Assembly (NCBI GenBank): GCA_000277545.1
Contig: AKXM01000008.1
Coordinates: forward strand, 122,677 to 186,676
Direction of reading: 5' to 3'
Origin: Enterobacter sp. Ag1
GTDB lineage: Bacteria > Pseudomonadota > Gammaproteobacteria > Enterobacterales > Enterobacteriaceae
DNA length: 64,000 nt
A model generated the notes under the pieces. It did no database searches and was not told the origin of the DNA. It was given only the letters and a program-made list of their open reading frames with translations. Made by a program: the position numbers and the translations under genes. Shown here piece after piece: positions 39,528 through 48,284 of this stretch (position 1 is its first letter; every line of letters begins with the position of its first letter).

Positions 39528-39737
39528 CAGTTCTTCCTTGCAAGGTTTTTTATTAGCCACAATGACTATAGCCAATGGCGATTGACACGCAGGCCGAGCG
39601 TAAAGAAGAAACGTGACAACGTGATGTAACGCATGTCCGACCACTGACGAAAGGTTTTTGCTGATCCCAGACATGCCGTCAGGCGGCGTTTTCTGCCATA
39701 CTAAGGCCTTATTTTGCCCCTGCCCCAGGAGTCATGA

Positions 39738-40970
39738 ATGGAATTTACCGCCGGGCTGATCCCGCTTGAAACCGCACTTGAACAGATGCTGTCCCGTATT
39801 CATCCGTTGTCTGAAACAGAAACCCTGCCGCTGCTGCTGGCAACGGGCCGCGTCACGGCGGCCCCGGTGGTCTCGCCGCTGGATGTCCCCGGTTTCGATA
39901 ACTCAGCGATGGACGGCTACGCGGTGCAGCTGGCGGATATCAAAGCCGGGGGCGCACTGCCCGTCGCCGGGAAAGCCTTCGCCGGACAACCGTTTAGCGG
40001 TGAATGGCCTGCAGGCACCTGCGTGCGCATCATGACCGGCGCGCCGATCCCTGTCGGAGCTGAAGCCGTTGTGATGCAGGAAGAGACGGAAGTCACCGAA
40101 AGCGGCGTGCGTTTTAACGCTCCGGTGAAGAACGGCCAGAATATTCGCCGTCGCGGTGAGGATATCCATCAGGGCGCCAGCGTGCTGGCCGCAGGCGTGA
40201 AATTAACCGCCGCCGAACTGCCGCTGATTGCCTCGCTGGGCATCCCGGAAGTGAAGGTCTTTCGCAAAGTGCGTGCGGCGGTGTTCTCCACCGGCGATGA
40301 ACTCCAACTTCCGGGCCTGCCGCTGGCCGAAGGCCAAATCTACGATACCAACCGCCTGGCGGTGCACGTCATGCTGGAGCAGCTGGGCTGTGAAGTGATC
40401 GACCTCGGCATCGTTCGGGATGACCAGGCGGCCCTTCGCGCGGTGTTTAACGAAGCGGACAGCCGGGCAGATGTGGTCATCAGCAGCGGCGGTGTTTCCG
40501 TGGGCGAAGCCGATTACACCAAACAAATCCTCGAAGAGCTGGGCGAAGTCGGCTTCTGGAAGCTGGCGATTAAACCGGGCAAACCGTTTGCCTTTGGACG
40601 CCTGAAAAACAGCTGGTTCTGCGGTCTGCCGGGCAACCCGGTTTCCGCCGCTCTGACGTTCTACCAGCTAGTGCAGCCGCTGCTGGCGAAGCTGAGCGGG
40701 CAAATCGCCAGCCCTCTGCCGCCGCGCATGCGCGTTCGCACCGTCGGCAAGCTGAAGAAATCCCCTGGCCGCCTCGACTTCCAGCGCGGCATTCTTCGCC
40801 GCAATGAGCAAGGCGACCTGGAGGTGTTAAGCACCGGGCATCAGGGATCGCATATTTTCAGCTCCTTCAGCCAGGCCAACTGTTTTGTGGTGCTGGAGCG
40901 CGAACGCGGCAACGTAGAGGCCGGGGAATGGGTTGAGGTCGAACCGTTTAATCCGCTGTTCGGAGGCTGA
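39738..40970 (+). CDS. moeA: Molybdopterin molybdenumtransferase MoeA
   Basis: The 410-residue enzyme inserts molybdate into adenylylated molybdopterin in the cytoplasm. Domain order is as in E. coli MoeA: an N-terminal domain with [20 protein letters not shown], then [16 protein letters not shown] and NIRRRGEDI, the MogA-like domain with VFSTGDEL and [16 protein letters not shown], and the C-terminal beta barrel. moeB follows one base after the stop codon. It is divergent from apeE. Confidence 0.96.
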   Translation: MEFTAGLIPLETALEQMLSRIHPLSETETLPLLLATGRVTAAPVVSPLDVPGFDNSAMDGYAVQLADIKAGGALPVAGKAFAGQPFSGEWPAGTCVRIMTGAPIPVGAEAVVMQEETEVTESGVRFNAPVKNGQNIRRRGEDIHQGASVLAAGVKLTAAELPLIASLGIPEVKVFRKVRAAVFSTGDELQLPGLPLAEGQIYDTNRLAVHVMLEQLGCEVIDLGIVRDDQAALRAVFNEADSRADVVISSGGVSVGEADYTKQILEELGEVGFWKLAIKPGKPFAFGRLKNSWFCGLPGNPVSAALTFYQLVQPLLAKLSGQIASPLPPRMRVRTVGKLKKSPGRLDFQRGILRRNEQGDLEVLSTGHQGSHIFSSFSQANCFVVLERERGNVEAGEWVEVEPFNPLFGG

Positions 40971-40971
40971 A

Positions 40972-41718
40972 ATGGTCGAGCTTAGCGATGAGGAGATGCT
41001 GCGCTACAACCGCCAGATTGTGCTGCGCGGCTTTGACTTTGACGGCCAGGAAAAGCTTAAGGCTTCGCGAGTGCTCATCGTCGGGCTGGGCGGGCTGGGC
41101 TGCGCGGCGGCACAGTATCTGGCGGCCGCGGGCGTGGGCCAGCTCACGCTGCTCGATTTCGACACCGTTTCGCTCTCAAACCTCCAGCGGCAAACGCTGC
41201 ACAGCGATGCCACAATTGGCAAACCGAAGGTGGATTCCGCGCGGGATTCACTGGCGGCGATTAATCCGCATATCCAACTCGACACCGTCAATGCGATGCT
41301 CGAATACCCTCAGCTTTCCGGGTTAATCGCCCGCCACGATGTGGTGCTGGACTGCACGGATAACGTGGCTATACGCAACCAGCTCAATCGCGGCTGCCAT
41401 CAGCATAAGATCCCGCTGGTGTCCGGGGCGGCCATTCGCATGGAGGGCCAGATTAGCGTCTTCACGTATCAGGATAACGAGCCCTGCTACCGCTGCCTGA
41501 GCCGTCTGTTTGGCGAAAGTACGCTGAGCTGCGTTGAGGCTGGCGTTATGGCCCCGCTGGTCGGGATTATCGGCTCGCTGGAAGCCATGGAGGCCATCAA
41601 GCTGCTGGCAAACTACGGCACCCCAGCGCGCGGGAAAATCGTGCTTTACGATGCGATGACCTGTCAGTTCAGAGAGATGAAGCTGGCACGTAACCCGCAG
41701 TGTGAAGTGTGCGGGTAG
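40972..41718 (+). CDS. moeB: Molybdopterin-synthase adenylyltransferase MoeB
   Basis: The 248-residue E1-like enzyme adenylates the C-terminal Gly of MoaD. The Rossmann ATP site is VLIVGLGGLGCAAAQYLAAA (about 33-52), followed by DFDTVSLSNLQRQ. The structural zinc is held by two Cys-x2-Cys pairs, CYRC (about 172-175) and CEVC at the end. GGAGG lies just before the ATG, within the end of moeA, so the pair is coupled. Order moeA-moeB is as in E. coli. Confidence 0.96.
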   Translation: MVELSDEEMLRYNRQIVLRGFDFDGQEKLKASRVLIVGLGGLGCAAAQYLAAAGVGQLTLLDFDTVSLSNLQRQTLHSDATIGKPKVDSARDSLAAINPHIQLDTVNAMLEYPQLSGLIARHDVVLDCTDNVAIRNQLNRGCHQHKIPLVSGAAIRMEGQISVFTYQDNEPCYRCLSRLFGESTLSCVEAGVMAPLVGIIGSLEAMEAIKLLANYGTPARGKIVLYDAMTCQFREMKLARNPQCEVCG

Positions 41719-41725
41719 AAACGAA

Positions 41726-41755
41726 AACGGGGATATCATTATCCCCGTTATTTTT
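41726..41755. terminator. Terminator between moeB and mgtE
   Basis: The stem AACGGGGAT / ATCCCCGTT is followed by ATTTTT on the plus strand; the left side has an A-rich flank for the convergent mgtE transcript, whose stop codon it overlaps. Confidence 0.8.
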
Positions 41756-42800
41756 AGACCGCCAGATCGGTGAGCATCACCTTGGCAATTTCGAAGTAAA
41801 TCAGCAGCCCGGTTCCGTCGATTAAGGTGGTGATAAACGGCGCCGACACCACGGCCGGATCGATATTCACCTTACGAAGCAGCATCGGAATAATCGAAGA
41901 AACAATCGCGCTCCAGACGGTGATGGCGATGAGCGTCAGGCTGACCACCATCATCACTTCCATACCCACGCCCAACATCCAGGCCCGAATAAACCCGGCG
42001 GTGCCAATGGTTAAGGCAATGAGCACCGAGGCCGAGATCTCCTTGCGCAAAATAGCGCCCAAATCCTTTAGCCCCACTTCGCCTAGCGCCATCGCCCTGA
42101 CCAGCGTCGAGGTAATTTGTGTGCCGGTATTGCCGCCGGTGCCAATCAGCAACGGGATAAAGAACGCCAGCGCAATCGCCGCCTCAAGCTGATCTTCAAA
42201 CGATTTAATCACCGAGCTGGTGTAAGCCTCGGCCACAAACAGCAGCAGCAGCCAGACCGATCTTTTGCGCCACAGCGTAAAGACGCTGCTTTGCAGATAG
42301 GGCGTTTCCAGCGGCGACGACGCGCCCTGCAGCTGGCTGTCCAGCGTGTTTTCGTCCTCAAGCAGCTGAGCGATTTCCTGCGGGCCCAGCACGCCTTTCA
42401 GCTTGCCGTAGCTCAAAACAGGGATGTAGTTAGCGCCCGCCTTTTTAATATCCACGCAGGCTTCATGCCGCGTTTTTTCCGGCGTTAATGAGAACGCCAC
42501 GGGCCGCATCAGATCGCTGAGTAGCGCCTCTTTGTCGGCCTGCAGCAGTGATTTTACCGGCACGAGGCCAAACAGATGAGCATCGTCGTCCACCACAAAT
42601 ATCTGCGACGGGATCTGCTCATTTTTAATGCCCGAACAGAACAACGCCTGCGCATCCTGCACCGAAGTGCCCGGCGGTAAAGCGATGTAATCCTGGCTCA
42701 GGTAAGCCAGCACGGTGTTTTGTGAGTCTGAGGATGGCAGTTTGACGGACACGGCCAGTGAAGCGCGGGTGTGCGCTGAGGTATTAGTTGAAAAGGTCAT
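41754..42800 (-). CDS. MgtE-family magnesium transporter without the N-terminal domain
   Basis: The 348-residue protein has a CBS-domain pair (about 30-150: DYIALPPGTSVQDAQALF, QIFVVDDDAHLFGLVPVKSL, YIPVLSYGKLKGVL) followed by a five-helix channel (about 180-348) with the selectivity block PLLIGTGGNTGTQ. Full-length MgtE has an extra N-terminal helical domain of about 130 residues before the CBS pair; it is missing here, as in a known short subgroup. The channel imports Mg2+ and the CBS domains close it when Mg2+ is high. The gene is preceded by an M-box riboswitch, which supports Mg2+ as substrate. E. coli K-12 has no counterpart at this place. Confidence 0.85.
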   Translation of the reverse strand: MTFSTNTSAHTRASLAVSVKLPSSDSQNTVLAYLSQDYIALPPGTSVQDAQALFCSGIKNEQIPSQIFVVDDDAHLFGLVPVKSLLQADKEALLSDLMRPVAFSLTPEKTRHEACVDIKKAGANYIPVLSYGKLKGVLGPQEIAQLLEDENTLDSQLQGASSPLETPYLQSSVFTLWRKRSVWLLLLFVAEAYTSSVIKSFEDQLEAAIALAFFIPLLIGTGGNTGTQITSTLVRAMALGEVGLKDLGAILRKEISASVLIALTIGTAGFIRAWMLGVGMEVMMVVSLTLIAITVWSAIVSSIIPMLLRKVNIDPAVVSAPFITTLIDGTGLLIYFEIAKVMLTDLAV

Positions 42801-42904
42801 GATTTTTCCCCGGTTACTGTTTTAAAAATAAACAGTCCTCATCCTGGGGCGAAGCAAGATATGAGAGTGCTGACGCTATCTCCATGTCTCGGTTTTAGCA
42901 CTGC

Positions 42905-43045
42905 ACAACGTATCCCCTAAAGCGGGGGAAGTTACCTGGGGTTATACCTTCGCTCGATATAACCTGTCCTAATCTTGGGCGTCTCTCGACGTCGTCAGAT
43001 CAGCAACCTATGTTTGTACAGGAGCCTCGCCTAACGAGATACTGC
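42905..43045 (-). promoter_or_regulatory. M-box (ykoK) magnesium riboswitch in the mgtE leader
   Basis: Read on the minus strand, the leader contains GTTAGGCGAGGCTCCTGTA (43035-43017), the hallmark 5' core of the M-box class, then GACGTCGAGAGACGCC, the hairpin GGTTATA...TATAACC (42958-42964 with 42940-42946), and CCCCAGGTAAC. This lies 105-245 bases upstream of a Mg2+ transporter gene, the typical partner. Mg2+ binding should switch expression off. Near the start codon a short stem, ACTGTTT / AAACAGT (42816-42836), could be the expression platform; no clear terminator with a U-run was seen. The edges are approximate. Confidence 0.8.
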
Positions 43046-43136
43046 AAGTCTTCCGCGGCCTATAGTAGGGATTTAAACTTCGGGCGCAAGGCAAAGAACC
43101 TGCGCTGTTTAGGGTTTATTTATGCTTTTTTTCTGC

Positions 43137-44207
43137 TCAGTCGTAGAGTTTATCGCTGGTCACCGCCGGTCGACCTTTCCCCGCTCCCACGCGCCGCACT
43201 GACGCCTGCACCTTTAGCGTACCGCCCAACAGAATATTCACCACCGGCGCTTCCGGGCGCATCAGGCGCTGCTGCAGCAGTTGAACCGCCTCCTCACCCA
43301 GCTCGTCCCTGGGAACATGAACCGAGGTTAAAGGCACGTCATGGATTTCGGCCAGGTTAAAGCCATCGATGCTCATTACCGACATATCCTGCGGCACGCG
43401 CAGCCCTGCTTTTTGCAGAGCACTAACGGCACCTGCTGCCATAAAGTCGCCGCCGACTAACAGCGCGCTCGGCCAGGCCGGCCGCGGCGTAACGGCCAGA
43501 TAGTCGCTGATTAAGGCCTCGCTCTCTTTGGCACCGAAGCTTTGGGCGACTAACAAATGCCGGGTCTCATCAAACGACAAATTACGGCTGTCCCACGCAT
43601 CCCGAATCCCGGCCAGGCGCTGTTCCATGGTGTAGCGACGCAGGCACATTACCGTCAGTACGCCTTTATGCCCCATGTCGAACAGATAATTTGCGGCAAA
43701 GCGGCCGGTCATCAGGTGATCCGGCGCCACGCCTGAAAGACGCATTTTGCGATCCTGGCAGTTGATCAGCACGCTAGGCTTGCCCAGATCCGCCGCCAGA
43801 TCGTGGATGTGCGGATCATCAATCCCCAGCAGAATGGCCGCTTCGGTTTCCGGCTCGTTCATCTTGCTGAGAAACAGTCCGGTATCGCTGTCATTCTCTT
43901 CCAGCGCGCAGAAGCGCAGCCTGGCGTCGTGAGGCACCAGCGCCTTGCCGATGCCCTGCATCACCCGGTAGTAGAAGACGTCCAGCCGCTCATCAAACGC
44001 CCGACGGGGCGCAAAAACCACCAGGCTGTTGACCAATAATCTGCCCGCGGCAATGCCCTGCAATACCCCCTTAGCTTTGGCGCAGGCCAGTACCCGCTGG
44101 CGGGCCGACTCGCTGGTATTCCCCTTACCCGCCAGCACGCGGGAAACGGTGCTTATCGACAGCCCCGTTTGCGCGGCAATTTCGGTGATTTTTAGCGTTT
44201 TACTCAT
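43137..44207 (-). CDS. LacI-family repressor of the GH31 sugar locus
   Basis: The 356-residue regulator has a LacI HTH (about 1-50: LKITEIAAQTGLSISTVSRV, then LAGKGNTSESARQRVLACAK) and a sugar-binding core (VFYYRVMQGIGKAL, ALLVGGDFMAAGAVSALQ, VPQDMSVMSIDGFNLAEI, LTSVHVPRDELG). The hinge region (GVLQGIAAGRLLV) departs from the usual YxPN form. It is divergent from the MFS-GH31 pair, with two operator-like palindromes in the gap, so it most likely represses that pair. The inducer is unknown. Confidence 0.85.
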   Translation of the reverse strand: MSKTLKITEIAAQTGLSISTVSRVLAGKGNTSESARQRVLACAKAKGVLQGIAAGRLLVNSLVVFAPRRAFDERLDVFYYRVMQGIGKALVPHDARLRFCALEENDSDTGLFLSKMNEPETEAAILLGIDDPHIHDLAADLGKPSVLINCQDRKMRLSGVAPDHLMTGRFAANYLFDMGHKGVLTVMCLRRYTMEQRLAGIRDAWDSRNLSFDETRHLLVAQSFGAKESEALISDYLAVTPRPAWPSALLVGGDFMAAGAVSALQKAGLRVPQDMSVMSIDGFNLAEIHDVPLTSVHVPRDELGEEAVQLLQQRLMRPEAPVVNILLGGTLKVQASVRRVGAGKGRPAVTSDKLYD

Positions 44208-44232
44208 TTTGTGATCGACGCCCGTTTGTGAA

Positions 44233-44248
44233 ATGAAAAAATTTTCAT
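44233..44248. promoter_or_regulatory. Operator-like palindrome 1, LacI/MFS gap
   Basis: ATGAAAAAATTTTCAT is a near-perfect inverted repeat (14 of 16) located 25 bases upstream of the LacI-type gene. It would fit autorepression by that protein. Confidence 0.4.
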
Positions 44249-44310
44249 GACTGCGAGTACGCCATAGTGCCGGAGATTTAGCGTTATTTCTTCGCGTCGG
44301 ATCGAGGTAG

Positions 44311-44324
44311 TGAAAATATTTGCA
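44311..44324. promoter_or_regulatory. Operator-like palindrome 2, LacI/MFS gap
   Basis: TGAAAATATTTGCA shares the TGAAAA half with site 1, and its right half is close to the inverse (TTTGCA). It lies about 180 bases upstream of the MFS gene. This is a weak call resting on the shared half-site. Confidence 0.3.
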
Positions 44325-44502
44325 AAAATTGCGCTATTGGTTGGCTGATAACTCAATTACGCTCCATTTTGTAAACCAATAAGGTTCTCACTGAAAGCAC
44401 AAATAAAATTAAATACATAAAAATCAAATAATTAAAATACATCCATCGCCAAAAATAGTGGCATACCAATTCTACTAATTACCCTACAAGGTGGAGTGAA
44501 CT

Positions 44503-45804
44503 ATGAGTCATGGCATCGACCAACCGATAACCGCCGTTAAGGCAGGACGCGTTTTCCGACATTTGCGCTGGTGGGTTCTGGTTCTGTTCTTACTTGGCGT
44601 CACCGTGAATTACATCACGCGTAATGCGCTGGGGATCCTGGCGCCTGAACTGAAAACCTCTCTCGGCATTACCACCGAACAATATTCCTGGATAGTCGGT
44701 GCTTTTCAGCTGGCCTATACCCTGTTCCAGCCTCTCTGCGGCTGGCTGATCGACGTGATTGGCCTGAAGATCGGCTTTCTGATCTGCGCCAGCATCTGGG
44801 CGGTGATGTGCATGCTGCATGCCGGCGCCGGGAGCTGGTTACAGCTGGCTATTTTGCGCTTCATGATGGGCGGTGCGGAGGCCGCAGCCACGCCCGCCAA
44901 CGCCAAAACGCTGGGTGAATGGTTCCCGAAAAAAGAGCGACCGATTGCCGCAGGCTGGGCCGGGGTGGGCTTTTCCATCGGCGCAATGCTGGCTCCGCCG
45001 ATTATCTATTTTGCCCACAGTTTTTTTGGCTGGCAGGGTGCCTTTATGTTCAGCGGCGCGCTGGCGCTAGGATGGGTTGTGCTGTGGTGGCTGTTTTACC
45101 ACAACCCGGAACAGCACCCGAACCTGAGCAAGGAAGAACTGGCGTTCATCAAGCAGGACAACGAGCCGCCCGCCGTGAAACTGCCGTTTTTCACCGCCCT
45201 GAAAACCGTCTCCAAAAATAAACGCTTTTACGGCATCGCCATTCCAGCTTTTATGGCGGAACCCGCCTGGGCGGTCCTGAGCTTTTGGGTTCCGCTTTAC
45301 CTGGCCAACGAACGCGGAATGGATCTCAAACAGATTGCTATGTTCGCCTGGCTGCCGTTCCTCGCTGCCGATATCGGCAGCATTGCCAGCGGCTATCTGA
45401 CCAAAGTTTACGTCCGTATTTTTGGCTGCTCGCGCACCAATTCCGTGGTGGCGAGTTCGGTAACCGGCGCGTTCCTGATGCTTTCTCTGGCGCTGGTCGC
45501 CGTCACCAAAGATCCCTGGATTGCCATCCTGCTTATCTCCATCGGCGGCTTCGGGCACCAGATTATCTCCTGCATGCTCAGCGCGCTGGTGGTGGACTCG
45601 TTTGATAAAGGCCAGATGGCCACCGTCAACGGCATGCGCGGTTCGGCGGCCTGGATTGCCAGCTTTATCTTCTCTCTGATCATCGGCGTGACCGCCGACA
45701 AGATTGGCTTCAACCCGCTGTTTATCGCCATGGGCTTTTTTGATCTGATCGGCGCGGTGTTCCTGGTGGCATTTATCGCCGAACGCCGCGCAAAACGCAC
45801 CTGA
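44503..45804 (+). CDS. ACS-type MFS sugar or sugar-acid transporter
   Basis: The 433-residue protein has 12 membrane helices and the anion:cation symporter pattern NYITRNALGILAPELKTSLG in helix 1, as in hexuronate/glucarate carriers (ExuT/GudP branch), and RFMMGGAEAAATPANAKTLGEWFPKKER, a strongly family-specific block. GGTGGAG lies upstream of the ATG. It ends 14 bases before the GH31 gene, so the two form an operon. The likely cargo is the alpha-glycoside that the enzyme cleaves, but this is inference. Confidence 0.85.
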   Translation: MSHGIDQPITAVKAGRVFRHLRWWVLVLFLLGVTVNYITRNALGILAPELKTSLGITTEQYSWIVGAFQLAYTLFQPLCGWLIDVIGLKIGFLICASIWAVMCMLHAGAGSWLQLAILRFMMGGAEAAATPANAKTLGEWFPKKERPIAAGWAGVGFSIGAMLAPPIIYFAHSFFGWQGAFMFSGALALGWVVLWWLFYHNPEQHPNLSKEELAFIKQDNEPPAVKLPFFTALKTVSKNKRFYGIAIPAFMAEPAWAVLSFWVPLYLANERGMDLKQIAMFAWLPFLAADIGSIASGYLTKVYVRIFGCSRTNSVVASSVTGAFLMLSLALVAVTKDPWIAILLISIGGFGHQIISCMLSALVVDSFDKGQMATVNGMRGSAAWIASFIFSLIIGVTADKIGFNPLFIAMGFFDLIGAVFLVAFIAERRAKRT

Positions 45805-45818
45805 ATGGATGGTCTCTC

Positions 45819-48182
45819 ATGAAAACACTTAAGAACTGGACGCTCGCAAAACAAGATGACAGCCAGGTTATCCTGACCCTCGACGGCAAGCATTCGCTGC
45901 ACCTGTATGTGCTGGAAGATAAGCTGTTTCGCGTGCTGATTAAACGTCAACAGGGCCTGGCGCTGGACCGCACCTGGAGCATCGCCCCGCAGCAGGATGT
46001 CCCGTGGGAGGGACGCGACCGCGAAAGCCACGCCGGGTTTACCCTGCCCGGCTTCACGCTGGAACAGCAATCGGATAGGCTCATCATCAGTAGCGAAAGC
46101 CTGCGCGTGACCGTGCGCCAGCCGCTTTATCTGGAGTGGGAATACAAATCCGCCCAGGGCGAATGGCTGCCCCTCACCTGCGATCGCCCCACCAGCGCTT
46201 ACCAGCTTAACGCTCACGGCGATGGCGTGGCCCACTATCAGCGGCGCTTTGCCGGGGAGCGCTTTTACGGGCTGGGTGAAAAAGCCGGGCCGCTTAACCG
46301 CACCGGCAGGCGCTATGAGATGCGTAATCTGGACGCAATGGGCTATAACGCGGTGTCGACCGACCCGCTTTACAAGCATATTCCCTTCACCATTACGCGC
46401 CGGGACGACGTCAGCTTTGGCCTGTTCTATGACAACCTGAGCAGCTGCTGGCTGGATCTGGGCAACGAGATAGACAACTATCATCTGGCCTATCGCCGCT
46501 GGCAGGCAGAAGCCGGCGATCTGGACTATTACCTGTTTCTCGGCCCGCGCGTGCTGGACGTCACCAAGGCCTTCGTGCGCCTGACCGGGAAAACCTTCTT
46601 CGGGCCCAAATGGAGCCTCGGCTACAGCGGCTCAACGATGCATTACACCGACGCACCCGACGCCCAAAATCAGCTGATGAACTTTATTCGGCTGAGTCAG
46701 CAGCACGCGATTCCGTGCGACTCATTCCAGCTTTCGTCGGGCTACACCTCCATCAATAACAAACGCTACGTGTTTAACTGGAATTATGAAAAGGTGCCGC
46801 AGCCGAAGGTGATGAGCCAGGCGTTTATGGCGGCCGGGATCCGCCTTGCGGCCAACATCAAGCCTTGTCTGCTGCAGGATCATCCGCGTTATGAGGAGGT
46901 TGCCAAAGGCGGGCTGTTTATCAAAGATTCGGAATCCGATGCGCCGGAACACTCCAGCTTCTGGGACGATGAAGGCTCTCATCTGGACTTCACCAACCCG
47001 GCCACGGTGAAATGGTGGCAGGCTGGCGTTACCACACAGCTGCTGGAAATGGGCATTGGCTCCACCTGGAACGACAACAACGAATACGAAGTGTGGGACG
47101 GGGAAGCGCGCTGTCACGGCTTTGGCCAGCCGATAGCCATCAAACATATTCGCCCGGTCATGCCGCTGCTAATGATGCGCGCTTCGATGGAGGCTCAGCA
47201 GAAATTTTCCCCGGAAAAACGCCCATATCTGATTTCCCGTTCCGGTTGCGCCGGGATGCAGCGCTACGTCCAGACGTGGAGCGGCGACAACCGCACCAGC
47301 TGGGATACGCTGCGTTACAACACGCGGATGGGCGTCGGCATGAGCCTGTCCGGCCTGTTTAACGTCGGGCATGACGTTGGCGGTTTTTCGGGCGACAAGC
47401 CTGACGCCGAGCTTTTCGTGCGCTGGGTTCAGAACGGCGTGATGCACCCGCGCTTCACCATCCATTCGTGGAATGATGACCACACAGTGAACGAACCCTG
47501 GATGTATCCGGCGGTGACTCCGGCCATCCGCAGCGCCATTGAGCTGCGTTATCGCCTGCTGCCCTATTTCTACACGCTGCTGTGGCAGGCACACGCGGAT
47601 GATGAACCCATGCTGAGGCCGACGTTCCTCGACCATGAACATGACGTGAAGACGTTTGATGAATGCGATGAGTTCCTGCTGGGCCGGGATCTTCTGGTGG
47701 CAAGCGTGGTGGAACCAGGACAACGCGAACGTACTTTATGGCTGCCGGCCAATGAGCACGGCTGGTACGACTATTATTCCGGCCAGTGGTTTAGCGGCGG
47801 CCAGACCATCACCCTGCCCGCCCCGCTTGAGCGTTTGCCATTGCTGGTTCGCGCCGGTGCGGCTCTGCCTCACAGCGAACGCATCAGCTACGTTTCCCCG
47901 CAGGACGATACCGTCCGTGAGCTAAAAATTTACCCGCTGCAGGGCACCGGGACGTCCCACGGCGTGTTGTTTGAGGATGACGGAGAATCCTGGGGCTATA
48001 AAGAAGGCAACGCGCTCTGGCTTCGCTGGGAAATAACCTGCTCAGCCAACGAGATTAACGTGGCCTTTAGCCGCAAGGGGGATTATTTGCCCGCGTGGCG
48101 CGAGATTAAGCTGTCTTTGCCTGAGGGAGAAAGACGTCGATTGCTGGTGAACGGCGTGGAATGCGAGGTATGGGGGCTGTAA
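45819..48182 (+). CDS. Glycoside hydrolase family 31 alpha-glycosidase
   Basis: The 787-residue enzyme has the GH31 layout: an N-terminal beta domain, a TIM barrel from about residue 260 (FGPKWSLGYSGSTM), and C-terminal beta domains. The nucleophile is Asp419 in STWNDNNEYEVWDG, where most family members have W-x-D-M-N-E. The acid/base is Asp490 in WSGDNRTSWDTL. There is no signal peptide, so it acts in the cytoplasm on an imported substrate. GH31 covers alpha-glucosidases, alpha-xylosidases and sulfoquinovosidases; the specificity cannot be told. It shares an operon with an ACS-type MFS gene and faces a LacI regulator. Confidence 0.88.
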   Translation: MKTLKNWTLAKQDDSQVILTLDGKHSLHLYVLEDKLFRVLIKRQQGLALDRTWSIAPQQDVPWEGRDRESHAGFTLPGFTLEQQSDRLIISSESLRVTVRQPLYLEWEYKSAQGEWLPLTCDRPTSAYQLNAHGDGVAHYQRRFAGERFYGLGEKAGPLNRTGRRYEMRNLDAMGYNAVSTDPLYKHIPFTITRRDDVSFGLFYDNLSSCWLDLGNEIDNYHLAYRRWQAEAGDLDYYLFLGPRVLDVTKAFVRLTGKTFFGPKWSLGYSGSTMHYTDAPDAQNQLMNFIRLSQQHAIPCDSFQLSSGYTSINNKRYVFNWNYEKVPQPKVMSQAFMAAGIRLAANIKPCLLQDHPRYEEVAKGGLFIKDSESDAPEHSSFWDDEGSHLDFTNPATVKWWQAGVTTQLLEMGIGSTWNDNNEYEVWDGEARCHGFGQPIAIKHIRPVMPLLMMRASMEAQQKFSPEKRPYLISRSGCAGMQRYVQTWSGDNRTSWDTLRYNTRMGVGMSLSGLFNVGHDVGGFSGDKPDAELFVRWVQNGVMHPRFTIHSWNDDHTVNEPWMYPAVTPAIRSAIELRYRLLPYFYTLLWQAHADDEPMLRPTFLDHEHDVKTFDECDEFLLGRDLLVASVVEPGQRERTLWLPANEHGWYDYYSGQWFSGGQTITLPAPLERLPLLVRAGAALPHSERISYVSPQDDTVRELKIYPLQGTGTSHGVLFEDDGESWGYKEGNALWLRWEITCSANEINVAFSRKGDYLPAWREIKLSLPEGERRRLLVNGVECEVWGL

Positions 48183-48185
48183 TTG

Positions 48186-48283
48186 CCCCTCAGCCCAAAG
48201 GGACGAGGGGGAAAACAACAGGGCAGAACAGTACATAATCTATTCCCTCTCCCTTTTAGGGAGAGGGTTAGGGTGAGGGTAAA
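48186..48283. repeat. Paired-hairpin intergenic repeat, copy 4 (inverted)
   Basis: It reads as the reverse complement of copy 2: first CCCCTCAGCCCAAAGGGACGAGGGG, then CCCTCTCCC-TTTTA-GGGAGAGGG, ending GTTAGGGTGAGGGT. It lies between the convergent stop codons of the GH31 gene and ybiT. Confidence 0.75.
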
Positions 48284-48284
48284 A

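Noticed and set aside
39528..39737. Pho box for apeE
   Set aside because: Salmonella apeE is PhoB-controlled, but no pair of CTGTCAT-like repeats at 11-base spacing was convincing in the gap.
45408..46484. 358-residue antisense frame across the MFS and GH31 genes
   Set aside because: It spans the junction of two well-supported plus-strand genes and looks like a codon-bias shadow.
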